Part shown: one piece after another, positions 1 through 8,343 of the stretch
How positions within the stretch are numbered: the stretch's first letter is position 1
Layout: every line of letters starts with the position of its first letter
NCBI GenBank assembly: GCA_963732855.1
Contig: CAVTBB010000002.1
Coordinates: 558,001-622,000, forward strand
DNA length: 64,000 nt
Source: DASXVU01 sp963732855
GTDB taxonomy: Archaea > Thermoplasmatota > Thermoplasmata > Methanomassiliicoccales > UBA472
Direction: 5' to 3'
Position numbers and translations under genes: made by a program
Notes under the pieces: generated by a model
Database searches by the model: none
Told to the model about the DNA's origin: nothing
Seen by the model: the letters and a program-made list of their open reading frames with translations, nothing else

Positions 1-590
1 GTGGAGCCTATGTTGGTATCCATCACGAGCCGGCAAAGGCGGATGCAACTCACTTCTTGCCAGGTCGGAGTTGAGAATCCCGATGCCTCATCGTAGAAGT
101 ATATGGTCATGCTGATATTGTGATTTGATATCCAGTTCGGACCGACCGACGGTGAGTTCCCTTCGAATATGATACTGGTCATGGCGCTGCAGTTGAAGAA
201 CACATTCGGCCCAATAGAGGTGACATTTTGTGGAATGGTCATGGAGATAAGGGCCCCGTTCGAATAGAACGCGGAATCCCCGATATTGGTGACTGTAGCG
301 GGTATCTTGACGGAGGTCAAATTCAGAGTCAGGACCCTTCCGTCAAAAGCACTTTCACCGATGGACGTCACCGGCAACCCATCGATGAATGCTGGAATAT
401 CGACGTCACGGCTGAGTCCGTGGTATCCAGCGATCTCGACATGAGCTCCGCTGTCGATAAGCTGGTAATCAAAATCGCCAAGGTCATCCGCGACAGACGA
501 ACCGGAGACGAGGATCAAGAACGCTCCCAGAATCAACCCCAAGGCTGTCCAGAAGGATATCATACGAACTATCGACTTCAGTCCCATCAT
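1..590 (-). CDS. BspA-like leucine-rich-repeat surface protein, N-terminal part (runs off window)
   Basis: The reverse strand reads from an ATG at 588-590 (a second ATG follows at once) without a stop to the window edge, about 196 residues. The protein begins with a basic end and a hydrophobic stretch (GLILGAFLILVSGSSVA) that looks like a signal peptide. LRR_5-type (BspA/TpLRR) repeats follow, with motifs such as LPVTSIGESAF, VTNIGDSAF and VTSIGPNVFFNC. Such proteins are exported and are thought to mediate surface contacts. The C-terminal part, where an anchor would be, lies outside the window. Two full-length relatives occur at 17542-19209 and 21564-22961. A GGGATGGG stretch just upstream of the ATG may serve as a weak ribosome binding site. 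Confidence 0.85.
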   Translation of the reverse strand, partial: MMGLKSIVRMISFWTALGLILGAFLILVSGSSVADDLGDFDYQLIDSGAHVEIAGYHGLSRDVDIPAFIDGLPVTSIGESAFDGRVLTLNLTSVKIPATVTNIGDSAFYSNGALISMTIPQNVTSIGPNVFFNCSAMTSIIFEGNSPSVGPNWISNHNISMTIYFYDEASGFSTPTWQEVSCIRLCRLVMDTNIGS

Positions 591-717
591 CCCATCCCAA
601 TATCGATATGTCCCGATTAAATTGCAGGCAAGATTGTAATGCGCGATAGGCCTTAAATTATTCCTGTAAACAACAGGTGGTATGAATGTACGCGTTCGTC
701 CATTATACCTCACTGAA

Positions 718-726
718 TTTAAATAA
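718..726 (+). promoter_or_regulatory. TATA-like box for the first phosphoesterase
   Basis: TTTAAATAA lies 39 nt before the proposed ATT start at 757. The paralogue has TTTATATAT 40 nt before its GTG start. The two upstream regions align from the TATA box into the coding region, which supports both the promoter call and the position of the start. Confidence 0.5.
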
Positions 727-756
727 ATCGGGCTGGACTCTATCATCGGTGATATT

Positions 757-1581
757 ATTAAGGTCATAGCAGTCTCCGACGTCCACCTGGGAAGTCCATT
801 TAGTGAAGGGAAATCTTTCAATGAATTTCTCAGATCGCTAAGCGACGACGAGGAATTGACGGATCTAGTACTGCTGGGAGATATATTGGAAATGTGGCAC
901 AGGGATGCCTCTGGCATATTCCTGGAGAACATGGAAACGATAGAGATCCTCAAAGGCCTCCAGAACAAGATCGAGGTGCATTGGGTGGCCGGCAACCATG
1001 ACTATCACCTCCTGAAATTGAAGAACCGGGCACCGCACATCAACTACCCATTCAAGTTCAAGGAAAAGCTGGAGCTTGTCGATGGCGACCACACCTACCG
1101 GTTCATGCATGGCTATGAATTCGAATATGGGAACGAGGTCGGGTTTATCAGGCCGATCATGGAGATGCTCTGCCATGTGATGTCAGATTCCGGCGGCAAG
1201 CCCAAGAATGATATCTGGGCGAGTCTGGCACATAAGTTTAGCGATATCCAATACTCCATCTTCACGGGACACGAAGAAGGCAACCTCAAGATAATGGCAC
1301 AGAGCATCGGAGACAGCCCTGAAGAAAGGCTTAAGGACAGGGTAGGGGGCATCGAGAGAGCGGCCCATGCCGAGGTCGATGATGAACCGGGCCAGGTGCT
1401 GATATTTGGCCACACGCACCATCCTTTCATCAGCCGTCAGGAGAACCTGGTCAATACCGGTTCTTGGGTCAAGAATTCCCCGCATGGCAATACATATATC
1501 GTTCTCCAAGAGGGCAGGCCAAGGCTCTATCTCTTCGGAGGAGATGAGATCAAGGAACGGAAGGAGTTCACTCGGGGGTGA
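757..1581 (+). CDS. Calcineurin-like metallophosphoesterase (paralogue 1, apparent ATT start)
   Basis: About 274 residues. The five metal-binding motifs of the calcineurin-like fold are all present: SDVHLG near residue 8, LLGD near 38, GNHDYH, FMHGYE, and GHTHHPF near the C-terminus. The fold acts on phosphoesters; the substrate here is unknown, although the layout resembles UDP-2,3-diacylglucosamine hydrolase-like enzymes. The next gene but one (2086-2907) is a close paralogue. Aligning the two places the first codon at ATT 757, where the paralogue has GTG. The first conventional in-frame start (TTG 856) would remove the DxH motif. So either a rare ATT start is used or the start codon was lost. 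No ATG, GTG or TTG exists in frame between the promoter and the DxH motif. Confidence 0.8.
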   Translation: MKVIAVSDVHLGSPFSEGKSFNEFLRSLSDDEELTDLVLLGDILEMWHRDASGIFLENMETIEILKGLQNKIEVHWVAGNHDYHLLKLKNRAPHINYPFKFKEKLELVDGDHTYRFMHGYEFEYGNEVGFIRPIMEMLCHVMSDSGGKPKNDIWASLAHKFSDIQYSIFTGHEEGNLKIMAQSIGDSPEERLKDRVGGIERAAHAEVDDEPGQVLIFGHTHHPFISRQENLVNTGSWVKNSPHGNTYIVLQEGRPRLYLFGGDEIKERKEFTRG

Positions 1582-1687
1582 ATATCGAGATTTCCCAAAA
1601 TCCGAACGACATGGGGCGGGTGCATCGGCAGGTCGCCTGCTACTGTCCAATCATAGGAATGGGAACGGAGGGTGATCGCCGGGCACA

Positions 1688-1933
1688 TTACTTATGCCGG
1701 ATGATCTGGATGGCCATTAGGTCTTCTACCCTGTCACCCATGTATTTGCAGGAGTCCATCACACCTTGATTATAGAACTCCGGTGCCAACTTCTCGATAA
1801 CGAAATCCAGTATCAGACCAGAAGCTAGATCCCCGATCTCCTCTCCCCTTTCCTGCTTGAAGAATTTCTTGACCAAGGAGACCATCTCCTGCCTCTCCTC
1901 CTTGCTCAATTTGATCCTGTCATTTCCGCTCAT
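1688..1933 (-). CDS. DUF2164 family protein
   Basis: 81 residues starting at ATG 1931-1933 (MSGNDRIKLSKEERQEM). The sequence has the DUF2164 pattern: an acidic helical N-terminus (LSKEERQEMVSLVKKFF), then EIGDLASGLILDFVIEKL, then the FYNQGVMDSCKYMGDRVEDL segment. The function of the family is unknown. An upstream in-frame extension exists but is not family-like, so the internal ATG was chosen. It sits between the two phosphoesterase paralogues on the opposite strand, so it is not part of their transcript. Confidence 0.75.
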   Translation of the reverse strand: MSGNDRIKLSKEERQEMVSLVKKFFKQERGEEIGDLASGLILDFVIEKLAPEFYNQGVMDSCKYMGDRVEDLMAIQIIRHK

Positions 1934-2045
1934 AATCGATGAAGCCCTGAACACCATATTGGTCATCCGACATTTATGGGATTGTCGACCAGGGCCCTTA
2001 TGGTCCATGGAAAACAATCCGATTCAATGACCTGGATTCACCGGG

Positions 2046-2054
2046 TTTATATAT
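2046..2054 (+). promoter_or_regulatory. TATA-like box for the second phosphoesterase
   Basis: TTTATATAT lies 40 nt before the GTG start at 2086, at the same position as the box of the upstream paralogue. This implies that the duplication included the promoter. Confidence 0.55.
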
Positions 2055-2085
2055 TCCGAGTTAGACTCCATTTCACGGTGATTCC

Positions 2086-2907
2086 GTGAAGGTCGTGGTC
2101 GTCTCCGATGTCCACCTAGGTAGTGCAAGTAGCGAAAAGGAGTCGTTCAACTCATTTCTCAATTCCCTCCTCGAGGATGATGATGTGACCGAACTTGTGC
2201 TGTTGGGCGACATAGTCGAAATGTGGCACAGAGACGCCGCAGGGGTGTTCCTGGAGAACATGGACACGGTGAGCATACTCAAGGACCTAATGAAGAAGAT
2301 CAACGTCCACTGGGTGGCGGGCAATCATGACTACCATTTGCTCAAGCTCAAGAACCGGGCGCCCCACTACAATTACCCTTTCGAGTTCCTTGAGACGCTG
2401 GAACTTGTCGATGGGAACCACACCTACCGGTTCATGCATGGCTATGAGTTCGAGTATGGGAGCGAGACCAAGTTCATCCGGCCGATCCTGGAGATACTAT
2501 GCCATGTAATGTCCGATTCCGACGGTGTTCCAAAGGATGATATGTGGGCATATCTGGCGAGAAAGATGAGCGACCTACAGTATTCAGTGATCACGGAAAG
2601 GGGGGAGGGGGGAAACCTCAAGATAACCACCGGGAACATCGAGGACAGACCGGAGATCAGGCTCAAGAACCGGATCAAGGGTATCGAGAAGCTTGCACTC
2701 GCCGAGGTCAAAGAAAGGCCTGGCCGGATTCTGATATTTGGCCATACGCACGATCCGTTCATTTCACATGGCGAAAAGCTGGTCAACACCGGCTCATGGG
2801 TCAAGGAAGATGCACGACACAACACCTACGTTGTGCTTCAAGGCGGGAGGCCCAGACTTTACATTTATGGTGGAGGAGAGATCACGGAACGGAGGAAGAT
2901 GGGATAG
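2086..2907 (+). CDS. Calcineurin-like metallophosphoesterase (paralogue 2)
   Basis: 273 residues from GTG 2086 (MKVVVVSDVHLGSA). It carries the full motif set: D8 and H10 in the first motif, LLGDIVEMWH, GNHDYHLLKLKNRAP, FMHGYEFEYG and FGHTHDPF. It is very similar along its length to the product of 757-1581, so the pair is a tandem duplication separated by a DUF2164 gene on the other strand. No signal peptide is visible, so the enzyme is probably cytoplasmic. A metal-dependent phosphoesterase is secure from the fold; the substrate is not identifiable. Confidence 0.9.
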   Translation: MKVVVVSDVHLGSASSEKESFNSFLNSLLEDDDVTELVLLGDIVEMWHRDAAGVFLENMDTVSILKDLMKKINVHWVAGNHDYHLLKLKNRAPHYNYPFEFLETLELVDGNHTYRFMHGYEFEYGSETKFIRPILEILCHVMSDSDGVPKDDMWAYLARKMSDLQYSVITERGEGGNLKITTGNIEDRPEIRLKNRIKGIEKLALAEVKERPGRILIFGHTHDPFISHGEKLVNTGSWVKEDARHNTYVVLQGGRPRLYIYGGGEITERRKMG

Positions 2908-3041
2908 GGACTGGGTAGTGACCCGTCGAACTCAGATCGGATTGTTGTTCCGTGTGTTCTTACCTCCCCCCATCCATGTGCTTTCTCTTACGCATCATTA
3001 ATGAACGCCGACCATATCCAGGATTTGAGAGATGATGAGAA

Positions 3042-3707
3042 ATGGAAACCATCGAGGGGACTGTCCGGAGACTGATGAGGACAGAGAACATGGAAGAGTT
3101 GTTGGAAGTTGCTCTGACCCCGAAGTCTGTCGGCAGCCGCAACAATGAAAGGCTTGAGTTCCTGGGCAACGCGGTTCTGAACCTGCGGATTGCCGAAGCG
3201 GTCTATGACAGATACCCCGAGCATTCACCCGCCAAGATGTCCCTGATGAGCAACTACCTCAGGAGCAATCCGGTGCTGGTCCAGGCAGGCAGGGAAGGTG
3301 GCCTCGGGGTATTGCTCAACAAGAAACAGATCAATGGAGAGAGCAAGGTGACCGACAAGATGGTGTCCACAGCCTTCGAGGCCATCGTCGGAACGCTCTA
3401 CAAACATGAAGGCTATGATGCAGCGGCCCGGTTCATTGACATTTTCGTACTTGTGGATCATCAAATATCCTATTCGATGAACGGCAGAGGCCCAATTACA
3501 GAACTGAAAGAATTGGTCGACCGAGAAAGGAGGCAGGATGTGGTTCATTCGTGGTCAGACCGCACCGAAGATGGTGAAACAATCTTTTGCCACAAGACGA
3601 CTGTCAACGGGGAGGCGGTGACTGGTGAAGGAAGAACGAAGAAGGGGGCAGAGGCCAAGGCAGCTGCGAGGGCTCTCATCCTCATTCAATCAACCGAATC
3701 GCCTTGA
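3042..3707 (+). CDS. Ribonuclease III-like protein with degenerate active site
   Basis: 221 residues. Residues 1-140 match the RNase III domain: signature NERLEFLGNAVL at 35-46 and the second helix pair DKMVSTAFEAIVGTLY at 105-120. Residues 150-218 form a double-stranded-RNA-binding domain (VHSWSDRTEDGETIF, then GEGRTKKGAEAKAAARAL). In active RNase III four acidic residues bind the catalytic metals (E. coli E41, D45, D114, E117). Here the equivalents are E39, N43, T110 and E113, so both Asp are replaced. The protein can probably still dimerise and bind dsRNA, but cleavage is doubtful. It stands alone, 134 nt after the phosphoesterase. RNase III itself is uncommon in archaea. Confidence 0.85.
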   Translation: METIEGTVRRLMRTENMEELLEVALTPKSVGSRNNERLEFLGNAVLNLRIAEAVYDRYPEHSPAKMSLMSNYLRSNPVLVQAGREGGLGVLLNKKQINGESKVTDKMVSTAFEAIVGTLYKHEGYDAAARFIDIFVLVDHQISYSMNGRGPITELKELVDRERRQDVVHSWSDRTEDGETIFCHKTTVNGEAVTGEGRTKKGAEAKAAARALILIQSTESP

Positions 3708-3886
3708 GTATGAGGATTTGAACTAGATAGGCCTGCTCCACGAGGGAATCATGGCAACTCTTGGTCAAGTGGGTTCGGAATCCATCCTGGGTATCAGTAA
3801 TTGGCCTCTGCTTGAACACAACCCATCTGGAAGATTCCCCCAATAACACCTAGGCCGAGAATTGTGGGATCATCCATGTGTGACCA

Positions 3887-4070
3887 TTAATCGGTCAGGG
3901 GTCGTGGATTGCCTGATACCATGATCGCGAACTTGGCCCCTTGGCCGGGAACGCCTTGCTCATCTATTGTCATCCTGGTGATTGACAGGACCTTGCGTGA
4001 GGAGAATAAGCCCATGCCGGTATTCTTACCGAAACCCCTTTCGCTGGCATGGATCTCAGAGGCATCCAGA
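3887..4070 (-). pseudogene. Remnant of a sensor histidine kinase ATPase domain
   Basis: The reverse strand encodes the end of a HATPase_c domain: SERGFGKNTGMGLFSSRK (G1/G2-box region), then LSITRMTIDEQGVPGQG and AKFAIMVSGN, ending at a stop at 3887-3889. Upstream the frame loses recognisable sequence, and about 100 nt further on the insertion sequence begins. No start or dimerisation domain is present. It is a relic of a histidine kinase and is not expected to be expressed. Confidence 0.7.
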
Positions 4071-4166
4071 TGCCTCGGGGAAGATGTGGAAATGGACGCC
4101 CATGCGAGAGATGGGAATCACCGTTCGGAACTGAGTATGAAAGAACTTCTGACTTTTTCTTCTCAT

Positions 4167-4186
4167 GGCTTTGACGCTAAACTCCA
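4167..4186 (+). repeat. Left terminal inverted repeat of the IS
   Basis: Twenty bases that match the right end perfectly in inverse orientation, preceded directly by the TTCTCAT target duplication. Confidence 0.93.
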
Positions 4187-5100
4187 TTTGATATTTTGAG
4201 GGAGTTCCAGGCCAGCATCCGAATATTATGACAAACGACCTTGGTCTGGACCTCGTTCTTTCGACCGATATTGGAACGAGATCGAAGTCGGTAACCGAAT
4301 CGGTTACCGAGCATGCTGAAGGCCGCTTCAGCATGGTTGCGTTTGCCATAAAATGCTGAATAGGTCTTTGGGAACTTGAAAATGAACTGGACCATGCGTT
4401 GGTAAGCGTTTATCGGGCTTCGCCGATAAACGGCGTTCTTCTTGATCCCGTGGAGCGGCCAGGCTCCATGGGACAAGGCAGTCTCGAGGATCGTGTTGCC
4501 ATGATAGGCAGAATCAGCCAAGCTCATCATCGGTTCCACGTTCGAAGGCAGGTGTTCCCACACCTGCCCGAACATCTGGCTGTCATGGACGTTCGACTCG
4601 GTCAGCCGGTAGCTAAGGATGTAGAAGGTGTCGGTCTCGATGGCGGTGTGCATCTTGACCCAGTCCTGGTTGGCCTTGGCGGCATGAGGCCACTCACGCC
4701 ACGGCCTCTTCCTTCCGCTGAAGCCAGTGGCATCGGTAGCTACGACGATTCGACGTTTCGGCAGCATCGCCATGACAAAGTCATGGAACCGCTGCCAGAT
4801 GCGCAGCCAACGTTGGCTGCGATTATACTTGCTCATGACGGTGTGATCCGGAACATCTCGAATCTCGAAGAAGTCTGCGAGATGGGTTAGCAGACCCTGG
4901 GTCTGCCTGAACGTGGCATTGAAGACCTGACGGACCAGGAAGCAGACCATCAGGTCCCTTTCGGACACTGGCGGCCGGCCAGTGTCCTTCCTTCTTTGGT
5001 AGAAAGGGAACGCATCCGCGAGGTCGCGGATGCGCTGCATCGTCAGATGCAGCTCTTGTACTAGCCAGTTCGAATAGAAGGCATAGGCGGTCAGGTTCAC
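4177..5100 (-). CDS. IS5-family DDE transposase
   Basis: 307 residues from a GTG at 5098-5100. The N-terminal part (residues 40-100) has the helix-turn-helix-like region typical of DDE_Tnp_1 proteins. The catalytic triad is visible as D123 (VVATDATGF), D196 (SLADSAYHG) and E258 (GKRNHAEAAF), the last within the family's Y-x2-R-N-x-x-E type helix. The triad and length agree with an active enzyme. It cuts and joins the ends of the surrounding element. The stop codon overlaps the left inverted repeat. No frameshift or internal stop is seen, so the element may be mobile. Confidence 0.92.
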   Translation of the reverse strand: MNLTAYAFYSNWLVQELHLTMQRIRDLADAFPFYQRRKDTGRPPVSERDLMVCFLVRQVFNATFRQTQGLLTHLADFFEIRDVPDHTVMSKYNRSQRWLRIWQRFHDFVMAMLPKRRIVVATDATGFSGRKRPWREWPHAAKANQDWVKMHTAIETDTFYILSYRLTESNVHDSQMFGQVWEHLPSNVEPMMSLADSAYHGNTILETALSHGAWPLHGIKKNAVYRRSPINAYQRMVQFIFKFPKTYSAFYGKRNHAEAAFSMLGNRFGYRLRSRSNIGRKNEVQTKVVCHNIRMLAWNSLKISNGV

Positions 5101-5282
5101 TTGGTCCCTGAGGGACCAAGTTTCAAGGCAGGTCTGCCCTGAAAATTTGAATACTTCGTCGGGAATATGGTAGGTGGTGGGAGTCAGTTCAACACCTTCG
5201 TCTTAGCAACTGGGTATATGGACTGCCCCACCTATAATATTTACTACAATACTATATAATGATTGAAATCTATTTTACTGGT

Positions 5283-5302
5283 TGGAGTTTAGCGTCAAAG
5301 CC
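5283..5302 (-). repeat. Right terminal inverted repeat of the IS
   Basis: Complement of the left end over 20 of 20 bases, followed directly by the second TTCTCAT copy at 5303-5309. Confidence 0.93.
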
Positions 5303-5371
5303 TTCTCATAAAACATCAGTATAACAGTCAGCATAAAAAATTTGGAAATGGTATAATAATCTACTATTATT

Positions 5372-5675
5372 CTATTTGGAATCTTCGGATTCGAACTGAA
5401 GTCTGCCTTCTTGGACATAATTCATAGACCCCGACAGATGCACCCTGAGGATCACGGCGCTGTTATGCTCGACATCCCGCGCAGAGAAGATCAAGATGAA
5501 ATCCCCTCGGGATGCCATTTCCCTTATCTTCTGGACGGCGGGGAAATTATCGTTCAGCTCCTCCCAGTATCTTTTGCGAAACCCTTCCCATTTGGTGTTG
5601 TTGTGGGAGAACCACTTCTAAGCTCAACGGAAGGCACCACTTCCCTCAGTGAGAGGTTGATCGCCGCCTTCCCCT
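5372..5675 (-). pseudogene. DUF488 family protein remnant (frameshifted)
   Basis: Two reverse-strand frames join into a DUF488-like sequence. INLSLREVVPSVELR lies in one frame; KWFSHNNTKWEGFRKRYWEE, then an ILIFSARDVEHNSAVIL segment, lies in the next frame and ends at a stop at 5372-5374. The expected AAG-TGG after VELR has lost one base. The N-terminal WPRG motif region of the family is missing. The family's function is unknown. This is a decayed copy directly beside the IS. Confidence 0.65.
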
Positions 5676-5705
5676 TCCAATGGTATCGGTCCTTTTTTTT
5701 ATTGT

Positions 5706-5983
5706 GATATAGGGAAGGTGGAATTCGATTATGGTGTGGACGACCGACGTCCGCATGTGCTCTCTCCAGATGCACCAATGCTTCTCGCTCAAATGTCAGG
5801 ACATATTCTTCAATGAGGGTGCCAGGATGCCTTCGTATAGATTGGTTATGTCCAGCTCGCCGCGCTCCAGGAGATCGAGCGCATATTTGACCGCCCCTCC
5901 TTATCCTCGGCGGTTAGCAACCCAAGAAACTTCTCATACTATTCTGTCAAAACACCCACATCCAGTTTTTTCGTCCATTCCAT
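5706..5983 (-). pseudogene. B12-binding protein N-terminal helical domain, decayed
   Basis: From an ATG at 5981-5983 the reverse strand reads MEWTKKLDVGVLTE, then a TAG, then YEKFLGLLTAEDKEG. A one-base deletion follows, then AVKYALDLLERGELDITNLY, a TGA after NMS, and EKHWCIWREHMRTSVVHTI. This is the helical cap domain that precedes cobalamin-binding domains in sensor and methyltransferase-type proteins. The corrinoid-binding half (DxHxxG) is absent, and the sequence runs straight into the DUF488 remnant. That suggests a deletion between two dead genes. Confidence 0.65.
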
Positions 5984-6249
5984 GTTCAATTCCCTATGTC
6001 AATATTTAACAATTCATGTCTGGTAGGGACTAATATCGAATTTTCATTGCCTTCAAATTCATTCCCCAGGTGCATACTTTTTCATATATTGCTCCCAAGT
6101 CCATAATAGAAAGTGGTCTTCTACCTTCTCTAGATTGCCCTCTCCAGCAGACAGGATAACGACCGATTCCTTCCCTACTCAGAAGAACTCTGATCGAGGA
6201 ACGAAACGATTTCCTATCCCTTATTAACTAAGAAAACATATGAGGCTGG

Positions 6250-6480
6250 GTGAGGAATTTGGCTCTATGCCCCAACTGTAAGAACGAAGTGAGCGGCGAG
6301 GATATAATTAGAGAAAAAATTGATAATGGGGAAACTGCAAGGGTTTCTCTTACGTCTATGAAAGATATGGATGTCTGTACAACAATGTATTCTTGTCCCA
6401 ACTGCCACATCATATTGGGGATTTCTCAACACACGAGCTTTAGCACATCGCCCAAAAAAAGAGAAATCAGCTTCCTATAG
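6250..6480 (+). CDS. Small zinc-ribbon-like protein
   Basis: 76 residues from GTG 6250. Two CPNC knuckles (ALCPNCKNEVSG near residue 8 and MYSCPNCHIILG near residue 49) would form a zinc ribbon. Between them lies an acidic stretch and the motif VSLTSMKDMDVCT. It is a stand-alone gene in AT-rich sequence with no clear ribosome binding site, and its last 20 residues look less constrained. The function is unknown; it could be a minor DNA- or protein-binding factor. Confidence 0.45.
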   Translation: MRNLALCPNCKNEVSGEDIIREKIDNGETARVSLTSMKDMDVCTTMYSCPNCHIILGISQHTSFSTSPKKREISFL

Positions 6481-7182
6481 TATAGTCTCTAGCGAGCGTC
6501 AAATACGATATGCATCGTATGCTGGAGCAATTCCCTATATAGAAGATGCATAGGTTGAATCCGGACCATACCAGCCCTTCGATCGATTGAGGGTCGTTCT
6601 ACTGTATCTGGCCATAAGGAATTTTGAGCTCGTTTCTCAATCCTCGATGTATAACGTTCAAAATGTGTAGGAAACATTAACCTCGTTCTCATCCCACATT
6701 CCTAAAAATAGCGTATCTTGTAAATCCAACGCGGCAATAAGCAAATAATAAATATACACATTAGAATAAATTTTATTGACGTTCCGCCGGATTTCTTAAC
6801 TTTCCCTAAATCGGTTCAACAATTTCGGGCGGTGCCTCTTTATCTGGCTCCTGAATATTCTATTAGAGGGCTTATGCCCAGACCTTGAAATTTAATCATA
6901 GTGATTTGAGGAAAACAACTCAATCAATGCAAGAGCATAAGACCACTGGGTGGCAATAAAAGACCTGACCATTTTCGGGAAGATCCAGCCCATAGATCGG
7001 CTGGGTGTCCCTAGAAAATATCTTTTCTTGGTTAGACGATTCGAACTCGCTGATGTTCCTTCAAGCATGAACCCGTTCAGAGAAAGGAACGACCAAGAAC
7101 GAAAGAACGGCCGAGTTTCTGAAGCATCTGGAACTTGAAAAAATCGATACGAATCAAAAGTGGATATTAAAAAGAATGAAGG
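6481..7182. other. About 700 nt without a supportable gene
   Basis: AT-rich sequence with short open frames that lack starts, family motifs or codon bias. A 62-codon frame at 6950-7138 was considered and rejected. Decayed coding sequence is possible, but nothing was recognised. Confidence 0.4.
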
Positions 7183-7199
7183 GAGGCCTATACGGCCTC
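7183..7199 (-). terminator. Hairpin and T-run downstream of the acetate-transporter-like gene
   Basis: GAGGCC-TATAC-GGCCTC forms a perfect 6-bp stem. On the reverse strand it is followed by a T-rich run (CATTCTTTTTAATA), about 37 nt after the stop codon at 7236. Confidence 0.5.
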
Positions 7200-7235
7200 G
7201 TTTGTGAAATGGTTTGTTCTACGATTCTTTCTTGA

Positions 7236-7781
7236 TCACGCCTTGATCAGGAGGGGCAGGATTGCCTTGCCCTTCATAACCAGGATCATGATTGCGGCAG
7301 CCATGTAGAATGAGAGCAGCGAATAGATCAACCACAGTATGCCCACGGCCTGCTTCATGTCTGCGGATCCGTTGTACCACATTGCGGTCACGAAGAACGC
7401 GACTGCAGCTATGAGCAACAGGATCGGGAGTATCTTGACCGGCTGAGCGAATGCTACAATGGCGTCGATCAGGATGATTATGCCAATGACCATGCAGAGC
7501 ACGGCTGCGGCGACTCCACTAAGTACCGGGATCGTGAAGAAGAACACAGCCAGTGGTCCGAATATTGCGGTTCCCAACAGGTTCTCGTTCATATAGGCGA
7601 AGACCGCCGCGAGCAAGGTCGCTATTCCCACAAACTGACCGATCGCGCCAACCATGGCTAGTGTTCCATCGCTTCCCAATGCGAAAACAGCGACCGCCAT
7701 GGTGAACATGGTGATCGCCAATAGACCTAACACATCGGCCATTGCCACTTTTACATGCACGTTTGATTCAACGTTCGACAT
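7236..7781 (-). CDS. GPR1/FUN34/YaaH-like membrane protein (putative acetate channel or transporter)
   Basis: 181 residues from ATG 7779-7781, preceded by a strong GGAGG ribosome binding site 6 nt upstream; this decides the start over a longer frame. Six hydrophobic segments can be drawn (e.g. VLGLLAITMFTMAVAVFAL, AIGQFVGIATLLAAVFAYM, AVLCMVIGIIILIDAIVAF). The pattern, with an internal N-E-N-L-L-G-T-A-I-F-G turn, resembles AceTr/YaaH proteins that move acetate and other small acids across the membrane. The assignment rests on overall pattern and length; the family's NPAPLGL signature is not clear. An acetate carrier would suit an acetyl-CoA synthase organism. It stands alone. Confidence 0.6.
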   Translation of the reverse strand: MSNVESNVHVKVAMADVLGLLAITMFTMAVAVFALGSDGTLAMVGAIGQFVGIATLLAAVFAYMNENLLGTAIFGPLAVFFFTIPVLSGVAAAVLCMVIGIIILIDAIVAFAQPVKILPILLLIAAVAFFVTAMWYNGSADMKQAVGILWLIYSLLSFYMAAAIMILVMKGKAILPLLIKA

Positions 7782-8343
7782 ATTTTTCCCTCCTAATATC
7801 TTCCAAACTGGAAGACCTTCGGATCGCAATCGTCAAAAAGGGAAATGTATGGATATTCTGGTTCTCCCCCATTGACAAAGACTGAGGCTCCAAAGGCGTT
7901 CCCCCCTCTAGAGATGATCCATGATTCTCAAGGACCATCCTTAGAACCTTATGGGAATCATTGAATATAAAGCATTACTGGAGGCGATTTATGGCTTTTC
8001 CACTAGCAGGCATCATATGGGCTGTGGGTTAACGGCCTATACTCCTCCAAATCACTAATCCAATGCATTTTAGGCAAGTGATTTCGCCGCACTTGAATGG
8101 CGGTTTGGTTCAATATTTCTATATACCGGAGCCCTTCCCGATGGCTAGCTGATCAGGTTGAAATAATAATAGATAGGCTCGCCAAAAAGATGCATGCTCG
8201 ATTCTGCGGAGAACGGTTCGTGAGCGGCTTCCGCTTTTTGTACAGTGACGGCCGAATCTTTCAGGAAATACCTTGAACGGTGAATGGCTCGCCATAAGCA
8301 TCCCAGAATCGATTTTTTCCTGACTGACTATAGTGGAACAAAA
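7782..8343. other. Intergenic stretch, nothing recognised
   Basis: About 560 nt. The first part is the leader and promoter region of the preceding reverse-strand gene. The rest has short frames only, with no family match by eye. Confidence 0.4.

Larger units (their letters stand above)
4167..5302 (-). mobile_element. Complete IS5-like insertion sequence (1136 bp)
   Basis: The ends are perfect 20-bp inverted repeats (GGCTTTGACGCTAAACTCCA at 4167-4186 and its complement at 5283-5302). They are flanked by a 7-bp direct repeat TTCTCAT at 4160-4166 and 5303-5309, which is the target-site duplication. One transposase gene fills most of the element and its stop codon lies inside the left repeat. 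The intact ends, intact gene and identical duplications indicate a recent insertion. It landed among decayed genes. Confidence 0.93.

Noticed and set aside
228..620. Forward open frame of 130 codons
   Set aside because: It lies opposite the LRR surface protein gene, and its arginine- and glutamine-rich product has no family features; the reverse strand explains the sequence.
6950..7138. Forward open frame of 62 codons
   Set aside because: No ribosome binding site, no motif and no neighbours that would support it; possibly a relic.
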